DNA of 64,000 bases from Micromonospora sp. WMMD961. Its GTDB lineage: Bacteria > Actinomycetota > Actinomycetes > Mycobacteriales > Micromonosporaceae. The stretch spans positions 2,324,501-2,388,500 of the forward strand of contig NZ_JARUBJ010000002.1 in NCBI RefSeq assembly GCF_029626145.1, read 5' to 3'. This document shows positions 25,507-36,766 of the stretch, in pieces (position 1 is the first letter of the stretch; every line of letters starts with the position of its first letter). The translations under genes and the position numbers were made by a program. Under the pieces are notes generated by a model. It saw nothing but the letters and a program-made list of their open reading frames with translations, had not been told where the DNA came from and did no database searches.

Positions 25507-27189
25507 ATGAACCGTGTGGACGGAGCAGGCGACCGCTATGTCGTCGGTGTCGACTATGGCACCCTGTCCGGGCGAGCTCTGGTGGTCCGTGTCGGTGATG
25601 GTGCCGAGTTGGGGACCGCGGTGCACGAGTACGGCGACGGAGTTATCAGCACGGCGCTTCCGGGAGGTCGACAGCTACCTCCCGACTGGGCCCTGCAGAA
25701 CCCGGAGGACTACCGCGACGTGCTGCGGTACGCCGTCCCGGCGGCGTTGTCCGCCGCCGGGGTGGATCCTGCCGCGGTCGTCGGCATCGGCATCGACTTC
25801 ACCGCCTGCACGGTGCTGCCGACCAGCGCCGACGGCACCCCGCTCTGCGAGGACCCCGAGCTGCGCGATCGACCGCACGCCTGGGTGAAGCTGTGGAAGC
25901 ACCACGCCGCGCAGCCGCACGCCGACCGGATCAACGCGTTGGCCCACGAGCGGGCAGAGCCGTGGATCGGCCGGTACGGCGGCAAGATCTCCGCCGAGTG
26001 GCAGTTCGCCAAGGGGCTCCAGATCCTGGAGGAGGACCCCGAGGTCTACCACCGTGCCGAGCGCTTCATCGAGGCGGCCGACTGGATCGTCTGGCAGCTC
26101 TGTGGCACCGAGACCCGCAACGTCTGCACGGCCGGTTACAAGGGCATCCTGCAGGACGGTCAGTACCCTTCCGAGGGCTTCCTGACCGCGCTCAACCCCG
26201 ACTTCGGCGACTTCGTGGCCAAACTGGACGGTCCCCTGCTGCCTCTGGGCGCACGGGCCGGCTCGCTCACCGGGCGCGCCGCCGCCTGGACCGGCCTGCC
26301 GGAGGGGATCGCGGTGGCCGTCGGCAACGTCGACGCGCACGTCACCGCGGCGTCGGCGCAGGCCGTGGAGCCGGGCCGACTCGTCGCCATCATGGGCACC
26401 TCGACCTGCCACGTGGTCAACGGCGCGGAGGTCGCCGAGGTGGCCGGGATGTGCGGTGTCGTGGACGGCGGCATCAGCCCCGGCGCATGGGGTTACGAGG
26501 CCGGGCAGAGCGGTGTCGGCGACATCTTCGGCTGGTTCGTCGAGCACGGCGTCCCGGCCGGCCTCGCCTCGCACGAACGCCTCACCGAGCTGGCCGCGAG
26601 CCAGCCCGTCGGCGCGCACGGCCTCATCGCGCTGGACTGGTGGAACGGCAACCGGTCGCTGCTGGTCAACCACGACCTGAGCGGAATGATCGTCGGGATG
26701 ACCCTGGCCACCCGGCCCCCGGACATCTACCGGGCTCTGTTGGAGTCCACCGCGTACGGCACCCGAATGATCATCGAGGCGTTCGTCGAGGCCGGAGTTC
26801 CGGTGAACGACCTGGTGATCGCCGGCGGTCTCACCAACAACGCGCTGCTGATGCAGATCTACGCCGACGTGACCAGGCGACCGCTGAACATCATCGCCTC
26901 GGCGCAGGGCCCGGCGCTGGGGTCGGCGATCCACGCCGCCGTCGCCGCCGGCGAGTTCCCCTCGGTCCACGAGGCGTCGCAGGCGATGGGCCGGGTGCAC
27001 GAGGCCGTCTACCGCCCCGACCCCGACCGGGCACGTGCCTACGACGCCCTCTACGCCGAGTACCGGGCACTGCACGACCACTTCGGTCGCGGGGGCAACG
27101 ACGTCATGCTCCGCCTGCGGGCGATCCGCAACGCGGCGGTCGACAGCGCCGTGGCCACACCCGAGACCGCGTTGGAGGTGGTCGCGTGA
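25507..27189 (+). CDS. araB: L-ribulokinase
   Basis: A 560-residue FGGY-family kinase that phosphorylates L-ribulose to L-ribulose 5-phosphate with ATP. ATG 25507 has GGAGGTGAAC before it. The N-terminal FGGY domain starts VVGVDYGTLSGRALVV, the phosphate-binding loop shared by AraB proteins. GIGIDFTACTVLP, the HAWVKLWKHHAAQPHADRIN block and GGKISAEWQFAKGLQILEEDPEVY are diagnostic of ribulokinase. The C-terminal domain has IMGTSTCHVVN and LVIAGGLTNNALLMQIYADV. It is the first gene of the arabinose operon and is coupled to araD by a GTGA overlap. Control is by the LacI-type site in its promoter. Confidence 0.96.
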   Translation: MNRVDGAGDRYVVGVDYGTLSGRALVVRVGDGAELGTAVHEYGDGVISTALPGGRQLPPDWALQNPEDYRDVLRYAVPAALSAAGVDPAAVVGIGIDFTACTVLPTSADGTPLCEDPELRDRPHAWVKLWKHHAAQPHADRINALAHERAEPWIGRYGGKISAEWQFAKGLQILEEDPEVYHRAERFIEAADWIVWQLCGTETRNVCTAGYKGILQDGQYPSEGFLTALNPDFGDFVAKLDGPLLPLGARAGSLTGRAAAWTGLPEGIAVAVGNVDAHVTAASAQAVEPGRLVAIMGTSTCHVVNGAEVAEVAGMCGVVDGGISPGAWGYEAGQSGVGDIFGWFVEHGVPAGLASHERLTELAASQPVGAHGLIALDWWNGNRSLLVNHDLSGMIVGMTLATRPPDIYRALLESTAYGTRMIIEAFVEAGVPVNDLVIAGGLTNNALLMQIYADVTRRPLNIIASAQGPALGSAIHAAVAAGEFPSVHEASQAMGRVHEAVYRPDPDRARAYDALYAEYRALHDHFGRGGNDVMLRLRAIRNAAVDSAVATPETALEVVA

Positions 27190-27878
27190 ACGCCGAGGTG
27201 ACCCGACAGATCCGTGAGCTGCGCGAGACCGTCGCCCGCCTGCACGCCGAGCTGACCCGTTACAACCTGGTCGCCTGGACGTCCGGCAACGTCTCCGCCC
27301 GGGTTCCCGGCCAGGACCTGCTGGTGATCAAGCCGAGTGGGGTGAGCTACGACGACCTCACCGCCGACACGATGGTGGTGTGCGACCTCGACGGCGTTCT
27401 CGTCGAGGGTGACTTCGCCCCGTCCAGCGACACCGCCGCCCATGCCTACGTCTACCGGGCCATGCCCGAGGTCGGCGGTGTGGTGCACACGCACAGCTCG
27501 TACGCCACCGCCTGGGCCGCCTGCGGGGAGTCGATCCCCTGCCACCTCACCGCGCAGGCCGACGAGTTCGGCGGGGAGATCCCGATCGGTCCGTTCGCGC
27601 TGATCGGCGGTGACGACATCGGCAAGGGCATCGTCGCCACGCTCTCCGGGCACCGCTCGCCCGCGGTGCTGATGCGCAACCACGGCGTGTTCACCATCGG
27701 CCGGGACGCCCGCGCGGCGGTCAAGGCGGCGGTCATGTGCGAGGACGTGGCCCGCACCGCGCATCTGGCGCACACCCTCGGGCAGCCGGTGCCGATGGCC
27801 CAGGCGGACATCGACGCCCTCTACGACCGTTACCAGAACGTCTACGGTCAACAACCAGTCGCACCGGCGGGTTCCTGA
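27186..27878 (+). CDS. araD: L-ribulose-5-phosphate 4-epimerase
   Basis: A 230-residue class II aldolase-like epimerase that turns L-ribulose 5-phosphate into D-xylulose 5-phosphate for the pentose phosphate pathway. GTG 27186 overlaps the araB stop. SGNVSAR near residue 33 and KPSGVSYDDLT near 50 bind the phosphate. Zinc ligands are His in VVHTHSSYATAWA and in RNHGVFT. The length matches E. coli AraD (231). The next gene, the sugar-binding lipoprotein, begins 130 bases on. Confidence 0.96.
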   Translation: MNAEVTRQIRELRETVARLHAELTRYNLVAWTSGNVSARVPGQDLLVIKPSGVSYDDLTADTMVVCDLDGVLVEGDFAPSSDTAAHAYVYRAMPEVGGVVHTHSSYATAWAACGESIPCHLTAQADEFGGEIPIGPFALIGGDDIGKGIVATLSGHRSPAVLMRNHGVFTIGRDARAAVKAAVMCEDVARTAHLAHTLGQPVPMAQADIDALYDRYQNVYGQQPVAPAGS

Positions 27879-28008
27879 CTCTTCCCCGATCACCGGGACC
27901 CGTCGGTCTGCACCACGACGCACCAGCACGCACCACCCGCGTACGCCGCTCTTCGGGCACCTTCGGCGGTCGACGCGGTTACCCACCACATCCAGCCAAG
28001 GAGATTCG

Positions 28009-29013
28009 ATGGGAAAGATGCGAACGCAGTCCGTCCGGTGGCGCGCTGTCGCGGTCCTCGCCAGCGCGTTGCTGGTCGGCGGCGTGGCGGCCTGTGGCAA
28101 CAGTGACACCGGTGGCGGCGGGTCCACGGACGATGGCAAGATCACGATGGGCTTCTCGCAGGTCGGTGCGGAGAGCGGGTGGCGTACCGCGAACACCACC
28201 TCGATCAAGGATGCCGCCGCCGCGGCCGGGATCGAGCTGAAGTTCGACGACGCGCAGCAGAAGCAGGAAAACCAGATCAAGGCGATCCGTAACTACATCC
28301 AGCAGAAGGTCGACGTGATCGCCTTCTCGCCGGTGGTGGAGTCCGGTTGGGACACCGTGCTCAAGGAGGCCAAGGACGCCGGCATCCCGGTCATCCTGAC
28401 CGACCGCGCGGTCGACTCGGCCGACAAGTCGCTCTACAAGACCTTCCTCGGCTCGGACTTCGTCAAGGAGGGCCGGCTCGCCGGTGAGTGGCTGGTCGAG
28501 CAGAAGAAGACCGCTTCGGGCCCGGTGAACATCGTCGAGTTGCAGGGCACCACCGGCGCGGCACCCGCCAACGATCGCAAGCAGGGCTTCGCCGAGGCGA
28601 TCGCTGCCAACCCGAACCTGAAGGTCATCGCTTCCCAGACGGGCGACTTCACCCGGGCCGGCGGCAAGCAGGTCATGGAGCAGTTCCTCAAGGCCAACCC
28701 GAAGATCGACGTGCTGTTCGCGCACAACGACGACATGGGTCTGGGTGCGCTCGAGGCGATCACCGCCGCGGGCAAGGTGCCGGGCAAGGACATCACCATC
28801 ATCACTGTCGACGCCGTCAAGGACGGCATGCAGGCTCTCGCCGACGGGAAGTTCAACTTCATCGCGGAGTGCAGCCCGCTGCTCGGCCCACAGCTGATGG
28901 ACCTGGCCAAGAAGGTCCACGCTGGCGAGGAGGTGCCTGCTCGGATCGAGACCGAGGAGACCACCTTCACCCAGGAGCAGGCGAAGGAAGCGCTGCCCAA
29001 CCGTAAGTACTGA
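28009..29013 (+). CDS. YtfQ-like sugar-binding lipoprotein of ABC importer 1
   Basis: A 334-residue type 1 periplasmic-binding protein. AAGGAG lies before the ATG. The signal peptide ends in a lipobox at VAACG (Cys about 28), so it should be lipid-anchored outside the membrane. FSQVGAESGWRTANTTSIKDAA, IRNYIQQKVDVIAFSPVVESGWDTVLKEAKDAGIPVILTDR and LQGTTGAAPANDRKQGF are close to E. coli YtfQ, which prefers galactofuranose. With araBAD and an arabinan enzyme around it, L-arabinose, perhaps its furanose form, is the likely ligand (inference). Two stem-loops follow before the ATPase gene. Confidence 0.92.
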   Translation: MGKMRTQSVRWRAVAVLASALLVGGVAACGNSDTGGGGSTDDGKITMGFSQVGAESGWRTANTTSIKDAAAAAGIELKFDDAQQKQENQIKAIRNYIQQKVDVIAFSPVVESGWDTVLKEAKDAGIPVILTDRAVDSADKSLYKTFLGSDFVKEGRLAGEWLVEQKKTASGPVNIVELQGTTGAAPANDRKQGFAEAIAANPNLKVIASQTGDFTRAGGKQVMEQFLKANPKIDVLFAHNDDMGLGALEAITAAGKVPGKDITIITVDAVKDGMQALADGKFNFIAECSPLLGPQLMDLAKKVHAGEEVPARIETEETTFTQEQAKEALPNRKY

Positions 29014-29021
29014 TCGACGCC

Positions 29022-29049
29022 GGGGTCGCCGCGTTCGCGTGGCGGCCCC
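29022..29049 (+). terminator. Stem-loop after binding-protein gene (importer 1)
   Basis: GGGGTCGCCGCG (29022-29033) pairs with CGTGGCGGCCCC (29038-29049), with two G-U pairs, around a TTCG loop. It starts 9 bases after the binding-protein stop. It could partly stop transcription or protect the upstream mRNA end, giving more binding protein than transporter. Confidence 0.6.
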
Positions 29050-29104
29050 GCCGCGTCGCCCCCCAGCCGCAACGGACCGGGCCTGGCCCGCGACCCCGTG
29101 CCAC

Positions 29105-29128
29105 GCCCGCCCGGACGACCGGGCGGGC
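29105..29128 (+). terminator. Second stem-loop between binding-protein and ATPase genes
   Basis: GCCCGCCCGG (29105-29114) pairs with CCGGGCGGGC (29119-29128) around ACGA. It is the second hairpin in the 169-base gap of the importer 1 operon and probably adds to the same attenuating effect. Confidence 0.55.
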
Positions 29129-29182
29129 GCACGGGAGCGTAGCGGCCCTTCCGTGTCGACAACCCAGAAGAGGTCTGATGGG

Positions 29183-30720
<1,538 letters not shown>

Positions 30721-30724
<4 letters not shown>

Positions 30725-31791
30725 ACGCCACCATGGGCCGCTACCGGGCGGTGACCGGTCACCGCCTGTTCTGGCCCGTCGCCGTGCTCGTCGTCATGCT
30801 CGCCGCGAACACGATCTACCGGCCCGGGTTCCTGTCCATCGAGCTCAAGGACGGGCACCTGTACGGCTCACCGATCGACATCCTGCGGCTGAGCGCGCCG
30901 CTGATCCTCGTCGCGCTGGGGATGACCCTGGTCATCTCGACCGGGGGCATCGACCTGTCGGTGGGGTCGATCTGCGCGATCAGCGGCGCGATCGCCTGCA
31001 TGTACATCAGTCAGCAGCCCGACCAGAACAGCCTCGCCGTGGTGCTGACCGCCCTCGCGATGGCGATGGGGGTCTCGCTCGTGCTCGGCGCCTGGAACGG
31101 GGTGCTGGTGGCCGTGATCGGGATCCAACCGATCATCGCCACGCTGATCCTCATGGTGGCTGGCCGGGGCCTCGCCCAGCTGATCACCCAGGGCCAGATC
31201 ATCACCATCAACTCCGGGCCGTTCCGGGCGATCGGGTTGGGCCACCTGTTGACCCTGCCGCTGGCCATCTTCATCGCCCTCGCCGCGGCTCTGCTCGTCG
31301 CCGCGTTCACCCGCCGCACCGCGCTCGGCATGATCGTCGAATCGGTGGGCGGCAACGCGGAGGCGAGTCGACTCGCCGGCATCCGCTCCGGCCGGGTCAT
31401 CTTCCTCGCGTACGTGATCAGCGCCGCCTGCGCGGCGGTCGCCGGTTTCATGATGACGGCCAACGTCTCCAGTGCCGACGGCAACGCGGTCGGCCTCTGG
31501 GTGGAACTGGACGCCATCCTCGCGGTGGTCATCGGCGGCACGTCCCTCGCGGGAGGCCGGTTCTTCCTCAGCGGCACGATTCTCGGCGCGTTGATCATCC
31601 AGACCCTTACCACTTCGGTGTACGCCATGAACATCTCGCCGCAGACCTCGCTGCTGTTCAAGGCGGTCGTCGTCATCGCCGTCTGCCTCATCCAGGCGCC
31701 GGCCTTCCGGGCCCGGTTCTCCCGCCGTCGGCGCCACGCCCCGCCGCCCACCAGCATCGCCGACAAGCCGAAGGAGCAGGTGCCGGCATGA
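30721..31791 (+). CDS. YtfT-like sugar ABC permease
   Basis: A 356-residue BPD_transp_2 permease whose ATG overlaps the ATPase stop (ATGA). About eight to ten hydrophobic segments are present. The CUT2 signature region reads GMTLVISTGGIDLSVGSICAISGAI, and a later block is GGNAEASRLAGIRSGRVIFLAYVISAACAAVAGFM. The basic C-terminal tail stays in the cytosol. It forms a heterodimer with the next permease, as YtfT does with YjfF. Confidence 0.95.
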
Positions 31792-32777
31792 CCACTGGAT
31801 CGCTCACCGCTGGGCGTACCCGGTTCCGCCTGCCACGGCGGCAGATACCGGTCCTGGCCACGCTCGCCCTCCTGCTGGTCATGTACGGCATCGGCGTATC
31901 GCAGTACACGGCGTTCTCGAACGTCCAGGTCATCTTCAACGTCTTCATCGACAACAGCTTCCTGCTGGTGGTCGCGATCGGAATGACCTTCGTGATCCTC
32001 ACCGGCGGCATCGACCTGTCGGTCGGGTCCGTCGTCGCGATGACGGCGATGGTGTCGGCCTGGCTGCTCCAGGAGGGCCTGCCGGCGGCGCTGGTGCTCG
32101 TCATCGCCCTGCTCATCGGGCCGACACTCGGCCTGCTGATGGGTTGCGTCATCCACTTCTTCGAGATCCAGCCGTTCATCGTCACACTCGCCGGGATGTT
32201 CTTCGCCCGCGGCATGTGCACGTTCATCTCGGGCTCGTCCATCCCGATCACCGACGGGTTCTGGACCAGGATGTCGCAGGAGCGCATCGGCGACCCTCGG
32301 GGCAACTTCGTGTCGATCAGCGTGCTGATCGCCTTCGTCGTCGTCGCCGTCGCCGCGTACACGCTGGCCTACACCCGGCTGGGACGCAACGTGTACGCCA
32401 TCGGCGGCAACCCCCAGTCGGCCCTGCTGATGGGCCTGCCGGTGGGGCGGACCCGGATCGCCGTCTACACGATCAGTGGCCTGTGCTCGGCGATCGGCGG
32501 GATCCTGTTGTCCTTCTACACCCTCTCCGGCGCGCCGTTGATCGCCGTGGGGATGGAGTTGGACGTCATCGCCGCCGTCGTCATCGGTGGCACGGTGCTG
32601 ACCGGGGGCGGTGGCTACGTCTTCGGCACGGTGCTCGGCGTGCTCGTCCTGGGCGTGATCCAGACCCTCATCACCTTCGATGGGAGCCTCAACTCCTGGT
32701 GGACCAAGATCGTGATTGGCGGTCTGCTCTTCGCGTTCATCCTCCTCCAGCGCCTCATCGGCATTCGTTACAAGTGA
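31788..32777 (+). CDS. yjfF: YjfF-like sugar ABC permease
   Basis: A 329-residue permease whose start again overlaps the previous stop as ATGA. It carries GMTFVILTGGIDLSVGSVVAMTAMV and YAIGGNPQSALLMGLPVGRTRIAVYTISGLCSAIGGILL, typical of CUT2 permeases. The order binding protein, ATPase, permease, permease equals E. coli ytfQ-ytfR-ytfT-yjfF, the galactofuranose system. Here it is inserted between araD and araA. Confidence 0.93.
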   Translation: MTTGSLTAGRTRFRLPRRQIPVLATLALLLVMYGIGVSQYTAFSNVQVIFNVFIDNSFLLVVAIGMTFVILTGGIDLSVGSVVAMTAMVSAWLLQEGLPAALVLVIALLIGPTLGLLMGCVIHFFEIQPFIVTLAGMFFARGMCTFISGSSIPITDGFWTRMSQERIGDPRGNFVSISVLIAFVVVAVAAYTLAYTRLGRNVYAIGGNPQSALLMGLPVGRTRIAVYTISGLCSAIGGILLSFYTLSGAPLIAVGMELDVIAAVVIGGTVLTGGGGYVFGTVLGVLVLGVIQTLITFDGSLNSWWTKIVIGGLLFAFILLQRLIGIRYK

Positions 32778-32803
32778 CCGTTCCTCTCCCGGAAGGCAAC
32801 CCC

Positions 32804-34306
32804 ATGGCACCACACAACGCACCCGAGATCTGGTTCCTCACCGGCAGCCAAGGCATGTACGGCGAGGAGACGCTCCGGCAGGTGGCCGAGCAGTCTCGCC
32901 AGATCGCGGCCGCGCTCGACGACTCGCCGCAGATTCCCGCCCGGGTGGTCTGGAAGCCCGTCCTGACCAACAGCGGCGAGATCCTGCAGGTCTGCCGGGA
33001 CGCCGCCGCTCAGGGCGCCATCGGGGTCATCGCGTGGATGCACACCTTCTCGCCGGCGAAGATGTGGATCTCCGGCCTCGACGCGTTGCAGACGCCGCTG
33101 CTGCACCTGCACACGCAGGCCAACGTCCTGTTGCCGTGGAACGACATCGACATGGACTTCATGAACCTGAACCAGGCCGCCCACGGCGACCGTGAGTTCG
33201 GGTACATCCAGACCCGTCTCGGTGTGGCCCGCAAGACGGTGGCCGGACACGTCAGCGACCCTCGGGTGAGTGCCCGGGTCGGGGCGTGGGCCCGCGCCGC
33301 GCTCGGCTGGTCGGCGATGCGGTCGTTGCGCCTGGCCCGCTTCGGCGACAACATGCGCGACGTGGCGGTGACCGAGGGTGACAAGGTCGAGGCGGAGCTG
33401 CGGTTCGGGGTGTCGGTCAACACCTACGGCGTCAACGACCTGGTCGAGGTGGTCGACCAGGTCACCGACGCGCAGGTGGACGAGCTGGTCAAGGAGTACG
33501 AGGGCACGTACCGCGTCGTCGGGGAGCTGCTGTCCGGGGGCGAGCGACACGACTCCCTGCGGTACGCGGCCCGGCTGGAGCTGGGTATGCGTGCCTTCCT
33601 GGACGAGGGTGGGTTCCGGGCCTTCACGACGAACTTCGAGGACCTCGGGGGCCTGCGTCAGCTGCCCGGCATCGCCGTACAGCGGCTGATGGCCGATGGT
33701 TACGGCTTCGGTGGCGAGGGTGACTGGAAGACCTCGGTGCTGGTCCGGACGCTCAAGGCGATGTCGGTGGGTGTGGACGGCGGCACGTCGTTCATGGAGG
33801 ACTACACCTACGACCTCACCCCGGGCGAGGAGTTGGTGCTCGGTGCGCACATGCTGGAGGTCTGCCCGACGATCGCCTCCGACGTGCCGAACGTGGAGAT
33901 CCACCCGCTGAGCATCGGCGGGCGGGAGGACCCGGTCCGTATGGTCTTCGACGCCGCGCCCGGCCCGGCGGTCGTGCTCGGCCTGGCCGACATGGGGGAG
34001 CGCTTCCGGCTCGTGGCCAACGAGATCGACGTGGTCACCCCGCCGCAGCCGCTGCGCCGGTTGCCGGTGGCCCGCGCCGTCTGGCGCCCGCGCCCGGACC
34101 TGCCCGGCTCGGCCGAGGCGTGGATCACCGCCGGAGCGCCGCACCACACGGTGCTGTCCCAGGCGGTGGGGGTGGAGGAGTTGCACGACCTGGCGGAGAT
34201 GAGCCGCACGGAGTTGGTCGTCATCGACGCCGACACGCAGACCCGCCGCTTCGCTGACGAGCTGCGCTGGAACCAGGCCTACTACCGGTTGGCACGCGGC
34301 TTCTGA
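32804..34306 (+). CDS. araA: L-arabinose isomerase
   Basis: A 500-residue enzyme converting L-arabinose to L-ribulose, the first intracellular step. GGAAGG precedes ATG 32804. The N-terminus EIWFLTGSQGMYGEETL is the AraA start pattern. Metal-binding residues known from E. coli AraA are all visible: Glu in GEGDWKTSVL, Glu in SFMEDYTYDL, His in LGAHMLEVCPTI and His in ITAGAPHHTV. The length is the usual 500. It is the last gene of the arabinose operon; a 13-bp stem-loop follows. Confidence 0.97.
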   Translation: MAPHNAPEIWFLTGSQGMYGEETLRQVAEQSRQIAAALDDSPQIPARVVWKPVLTNSGEILQVCRDAAAQGAIGVIAWMHTFSPAKMWISGLDALQTPLLHLHTQANVLLPWNDIDMDFMNLNQAAHGDREFGYIQTRLGVARKTVAGHVSDPRVSARVGAWARAALGWSAMRSLRLARFGDNMRDVAVTEGDKVEAELRFGVSVNTYGVNDLVEVVDQVTDAQVDELVKEYEGTYRVVGELLSGGERHDSLRYAARLELGMRAFLDEGGFRAFTTNFEDLGGLRQLPGIAVQRLMADGYGFGGEGDWKTSVLVRTLKAMSVGVDGGTSFMEDYTYDLTPGEELVLGAHMLEVCPTIASDVPNVEIHPLSIGGREDPVRMVFDAAPGPAVVLGLADMGERFRLVANEIDVVTPPQPLRRLPVARAVWRPRPDLPGSAEAWITAGAPHHTVLSQAVGVEELHDLAEMSRTELVVIDADTQTRRFADELRWNQAYYRLARGF

Positions 34307-34329
34307 CCCATTCGCTTGGAGCGTCCGGA

Positions 34330-34375
34330 AACGGGTGGTCCATCCCTGCCGGCGGGCGGGGGTGGACCACCCGTT
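34330..34375 (+). terminator. Terminator after araA
   Basis: AACGGGTGGTCCA (34330-34342) pairs perfectly with TGGACCACCCGTT (34363-34375) around a 20-base GC-rich loop, 24 bases after the araA stop. It should end the arabinose operon transcript. Confidence 0.75.
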
Positions 34376-34410
34376 CGCGCGTGGCCCTGATGGGGAACGC
34401 GCGTCGGCCG

Positions 34411-34446
34411 TGTTACGCCTTGACTAACAGCATGTTATCGCTCACA
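34411..34446 (+). promoter_or_regulatory. GH43 promoter region with LacI operator O4
   Basis: TTGACT (34420-34425) resembles a -35 box. The operator TGTTATCGCTCACA at 34433-34446 starts 13 bases after it, as at the chvE promoter. TGTTA (34411) and TAACA (34425) add a further inverted pair around the -35 box. The -10 box is uncertain (TATAGC at 34450 is badly spaced). Confidence 0.65.
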
Positions 34447-34545
34447 GTCTATAGCCAAGATGGTCGATGTCTTGACTGTCCGGCCAGGCGCGCGTTCCAC
34501 CCCCTCGGTTGCGGCACCTCGTCGCCGCGATGGTCGGGCTGGCGG

Positions 34546-34559
34546 TGTTAGCGATCACA
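34546..34559. promoter_or_regulatory. LacI-type operator O5 upstream of GH43 gene
   Basis: TGTTAGCGATCACA lies 113 bases downstream of O4, centre to centre, and 87 bases before the GH43 start. It would lie inside the leader, where it could form a short loop with O4 or act as a roadblock. Apart from these sites the rest of the 34307-34645 gap holds nothing I recognise. Confidence 0.6.
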
Positions 34560-34645
34560 AGGTCGGACGCGAGTCAGCTCGGTGCCCCGCCCGGTGCCGC
34601 GGACGCCGACCCAGACCGCTCGATTCGCGTCAGCAGAGGAGGATC

Positions 34646-36766
34646 ATGCTTTCCATCGGTCGGGTTCCCCGGGGTGCGCCACGTCGACGCGGGTGGCTGT
34701 CGAGACTCGCTGTCGTCGCCATGACACTGGTGGTCGGTGGCGCGGCCGTGGCCGTCGCCGCGGCGCCCGCGTCAGCGGCGACTGTCGACACCAGCGCGTG
34801 GTACGTGTTGGTGAACCGCAACAGCGGCAAGGCCCTGGACGTGTACAACCTGGCGACGAACGACGGCGCGCGGATCACCCAGTGGGCGCGCAACAACGGT
34901 AACCAGCAGCAGTGGCAGTTCGTGGACTCCGGCGGTGGCTATTACCGGTTGAAGTCGCGGCTGTCGGGCAAGGTGCTGGACGTCTACCAGCGCTCGACCG
35001 CCAACGGTGCGGCGATCGTGCAGTGGTCCGACAACAACGGCACCAACCAGCAGTTCCGGCTTGCCGACTCCGACGGTGGCTACGTCCGGCTGATCAACCG
35101 CAACAGCAACAAGGTGATGGAGGTGCAGGGCGCCTCGACCGCCGACGGCGGCAACATCGTGCAGTACGACGACTGGAACGGCGCCAACCAGCAGTGGCAG
35201 CTCGTCCGCGTCGACGGCGGCACCGACCCCACCACGCCGCCGCCGACCACGCCGCCGCCGTCGAACGGCACGTACTCGAACCCGGTCGTCTGGCAGGACT
35301 TCGCCGACGTCGACATCATCCGGGTGGACAACGCCTACTACATGTCGGCGTCCACCATGCACTACTCACCAGGAGCACCGGTGCTGCGCTCCTACGACCT
35401 GGTCAACTGGGAGTTCGCCGGTCACTCCGTACCCCGCCTGGAGTTCGGCTCGAAGTACGACATGAGTGGCGGTAACGCGTACGTCGACGGGATCTGGGCG
35501 TCGACGTTGAACTACCGGCCCAGCAACCGGACGTACTACTGGGCCGGGTGCATCGACTTCGCGCAGACGCACATCTACACCGCGTCCGCCGTCGACGGCA
35601 CCTGGAGCAAGCACACCACCATCCCGAACTGCTACTACGACGCCGGCCTGCTGTTCGACGACAACGACACCCCGTACATCGCGTACGGCAACGGCACGAT
35701 CAGCGTGGCCCAGCTGTCCGCCGACGGGAAGTCCCAGGTCCGTGCCCAGCAGGTGTACCAGACGCCGTCGAGCATCGGGACGCTGGAAGGCGCCCGCTTC
35801 TACAAGCGCAACGGCGCCTACTACATCTGGCTCACCCGCCCGGCCAACGGCCAGTACGTGCTGAAGTCGACGAACGGCCCGTTCGGCCCGTACGAGCAAC
35901 GTCAGGTGCTGCTCAACCTGCCCGGCCCGATCTCGGGTGGCGGTGTGCCGCACCAGGGCGGGCTGGTGCAGACCCAGAACGGCGACTGGTACTACATGTC
36001 CTTCGTCGACGCGTACCCCGGTGGTCGCATGCCGGCCCTGGCGCCGATCACCTGGACCGGCGACGGTTGGCCGGTCCTGCAGACCGTGAACGGCACGTGG
36101 GGCAGCTCGTACCCGAAGCCGAACCTGCCCGCGCCGCCCCGCGCGGTCAAGCCGCTCACCGGCACCGACACGTTCGCCGGCACCACCCTCGGCCCACAGT
36201 GGGAGTGGAACCACAACCCCGACAACAACAGGTGGTCGGTCAACAACGGGCTGAACCTGCAGACCGCGACCGTCACCGGCGACCTGTACGCCGCCCGCAA
36301 CACGTTGACCCACCGGATCCAGGGGCCAACCTCGACCGCCACCATCGAGCTGGACTACTCCACCATGCGCGACGGTGACCGCACCGGCCTGGCGGTGCTG
36401 CGCAACTCGTCGGCCTGGATCGGAATCAAGCGGGACAACGGGTCCACCCGACTGGTCATGCAGAACGGCCTGACGATGGACGGCAACTGGAACACCACCA
36501 GCACCGGCAGCGAGGTGGCGAGCACCGCCGTCTCGGGTGGCCGGATCTGGTTGCGCGCCAACGCCGACATCAGACCCGGCTCCGGCCGGCAGGCCCGCTT
36601 CTCCTACAGCACGGACGGGGTCAACTTCACCTCGTTCGGCAACGCCCTGACCCTGGCGAACAACTGGCAGTTCTTCATGGGCTACCGGTTCGCCATCTTC
36701 AACCACGCGACCCAGGCGCTCGGCGGCGCGGTCACCGTGCGCCGGTTCGACCTGACGACACCGTGA
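34646..36766 (+). CDS. Secreted CBM13-GH43 arabinan/arabinoxylan hydrolase
   Basis: A 706-residue secreted enzyme; AGAGGAGGATC precedes ATG 34646. A signal peptide ends near residue 44. Residues about 48-188 form a ricin-type beta-trefoil (CBM13) with repeated LVNRNSGKALDVYN and NNGNQQQWQF units. A Thr/Pro linker follows (193-207). The GH43 beta-propeller has the catalytic Asp region DFADVDIIRV (219-228) and the acid Glu381 in GTLEGARFYKRNG. It is close to subfamily 12-like alpha-L-arabinofuranosidase/beta-xylosidases. From about 540 a C-terminal beta-sandwich (FAGTTLGPQWEWNHNPDNNRWS) matches the GH43 C2/DUF1349 module. It would free arabinose from plant polysaccharide for the two importers. 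Confidence 0.92.
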   Translation: MLSIGRVPRGAPRRRGWLSRLAVVAMTLVVGGAAVAVAAAPASAATVDTSAWYVLVNRNSGKALDVYNLATNDGARITQWARNNGNQQQWQFVDSGGGYYRLKSRLSGKVLDVYQRSTANGAAIVQWSDNNGTNQQFRLADSDGGYVRLINRNSNKVMEVQGASTADGGNIVQYDDWNGANQQWQLVRVDGGTDPTTPPPTTPPPSNGTYSNPVVWQDFADVDIIRVDNAYYMSASTMHYSPGAPVLRSYDLVNWEFAGHSVPRLEFGSKYDMSGGNAYVDGIWASTLNYRPSNRTYYWAGCIDFAQTHIYTASAVDGTWSKHTTIPNCYYDAGLLFDDNDTPYIAYGNGTISVAQLSADGKSQVRAQQVYQTPSSIGTLEGARFYKRNGAYYIWLTRPANGQYVLKSTNGPFGPYEQRQVLLNLPGPISGGGVPHQGGLVQTQNGDWYYMSFVDAYPGGRMPALAPITWTGDGWPVLQTVNGTWGSSYPKPNLPAPPRAVKPLTGTDTFAGTTLGPQWEWNHNPDNNRWSVNNGLNLQTATVTGDLYAARNTLTHRIQGPTSTATIELDYSTMRDGDRTGLAVLRNSSAWIGIKRDNGSTRLVMQNGLTMDGNWNTTSTGSEVASTAVSGGRIWLRANADIRPGSGRQARFSYSTDGVNFTSFGNALTLANNWQFFMGYRFAIFNHATQALGGAVTVRRFDLTTP

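Noticed and set aside
32144..34306. A 720-residue fusion of permease remnant and arabinose isomerase
   Set aside because: The first 220 codons are a shadow of the YjfF-like permease in another frame. The AraA start at 32804 has a good ribosome site and the right length.
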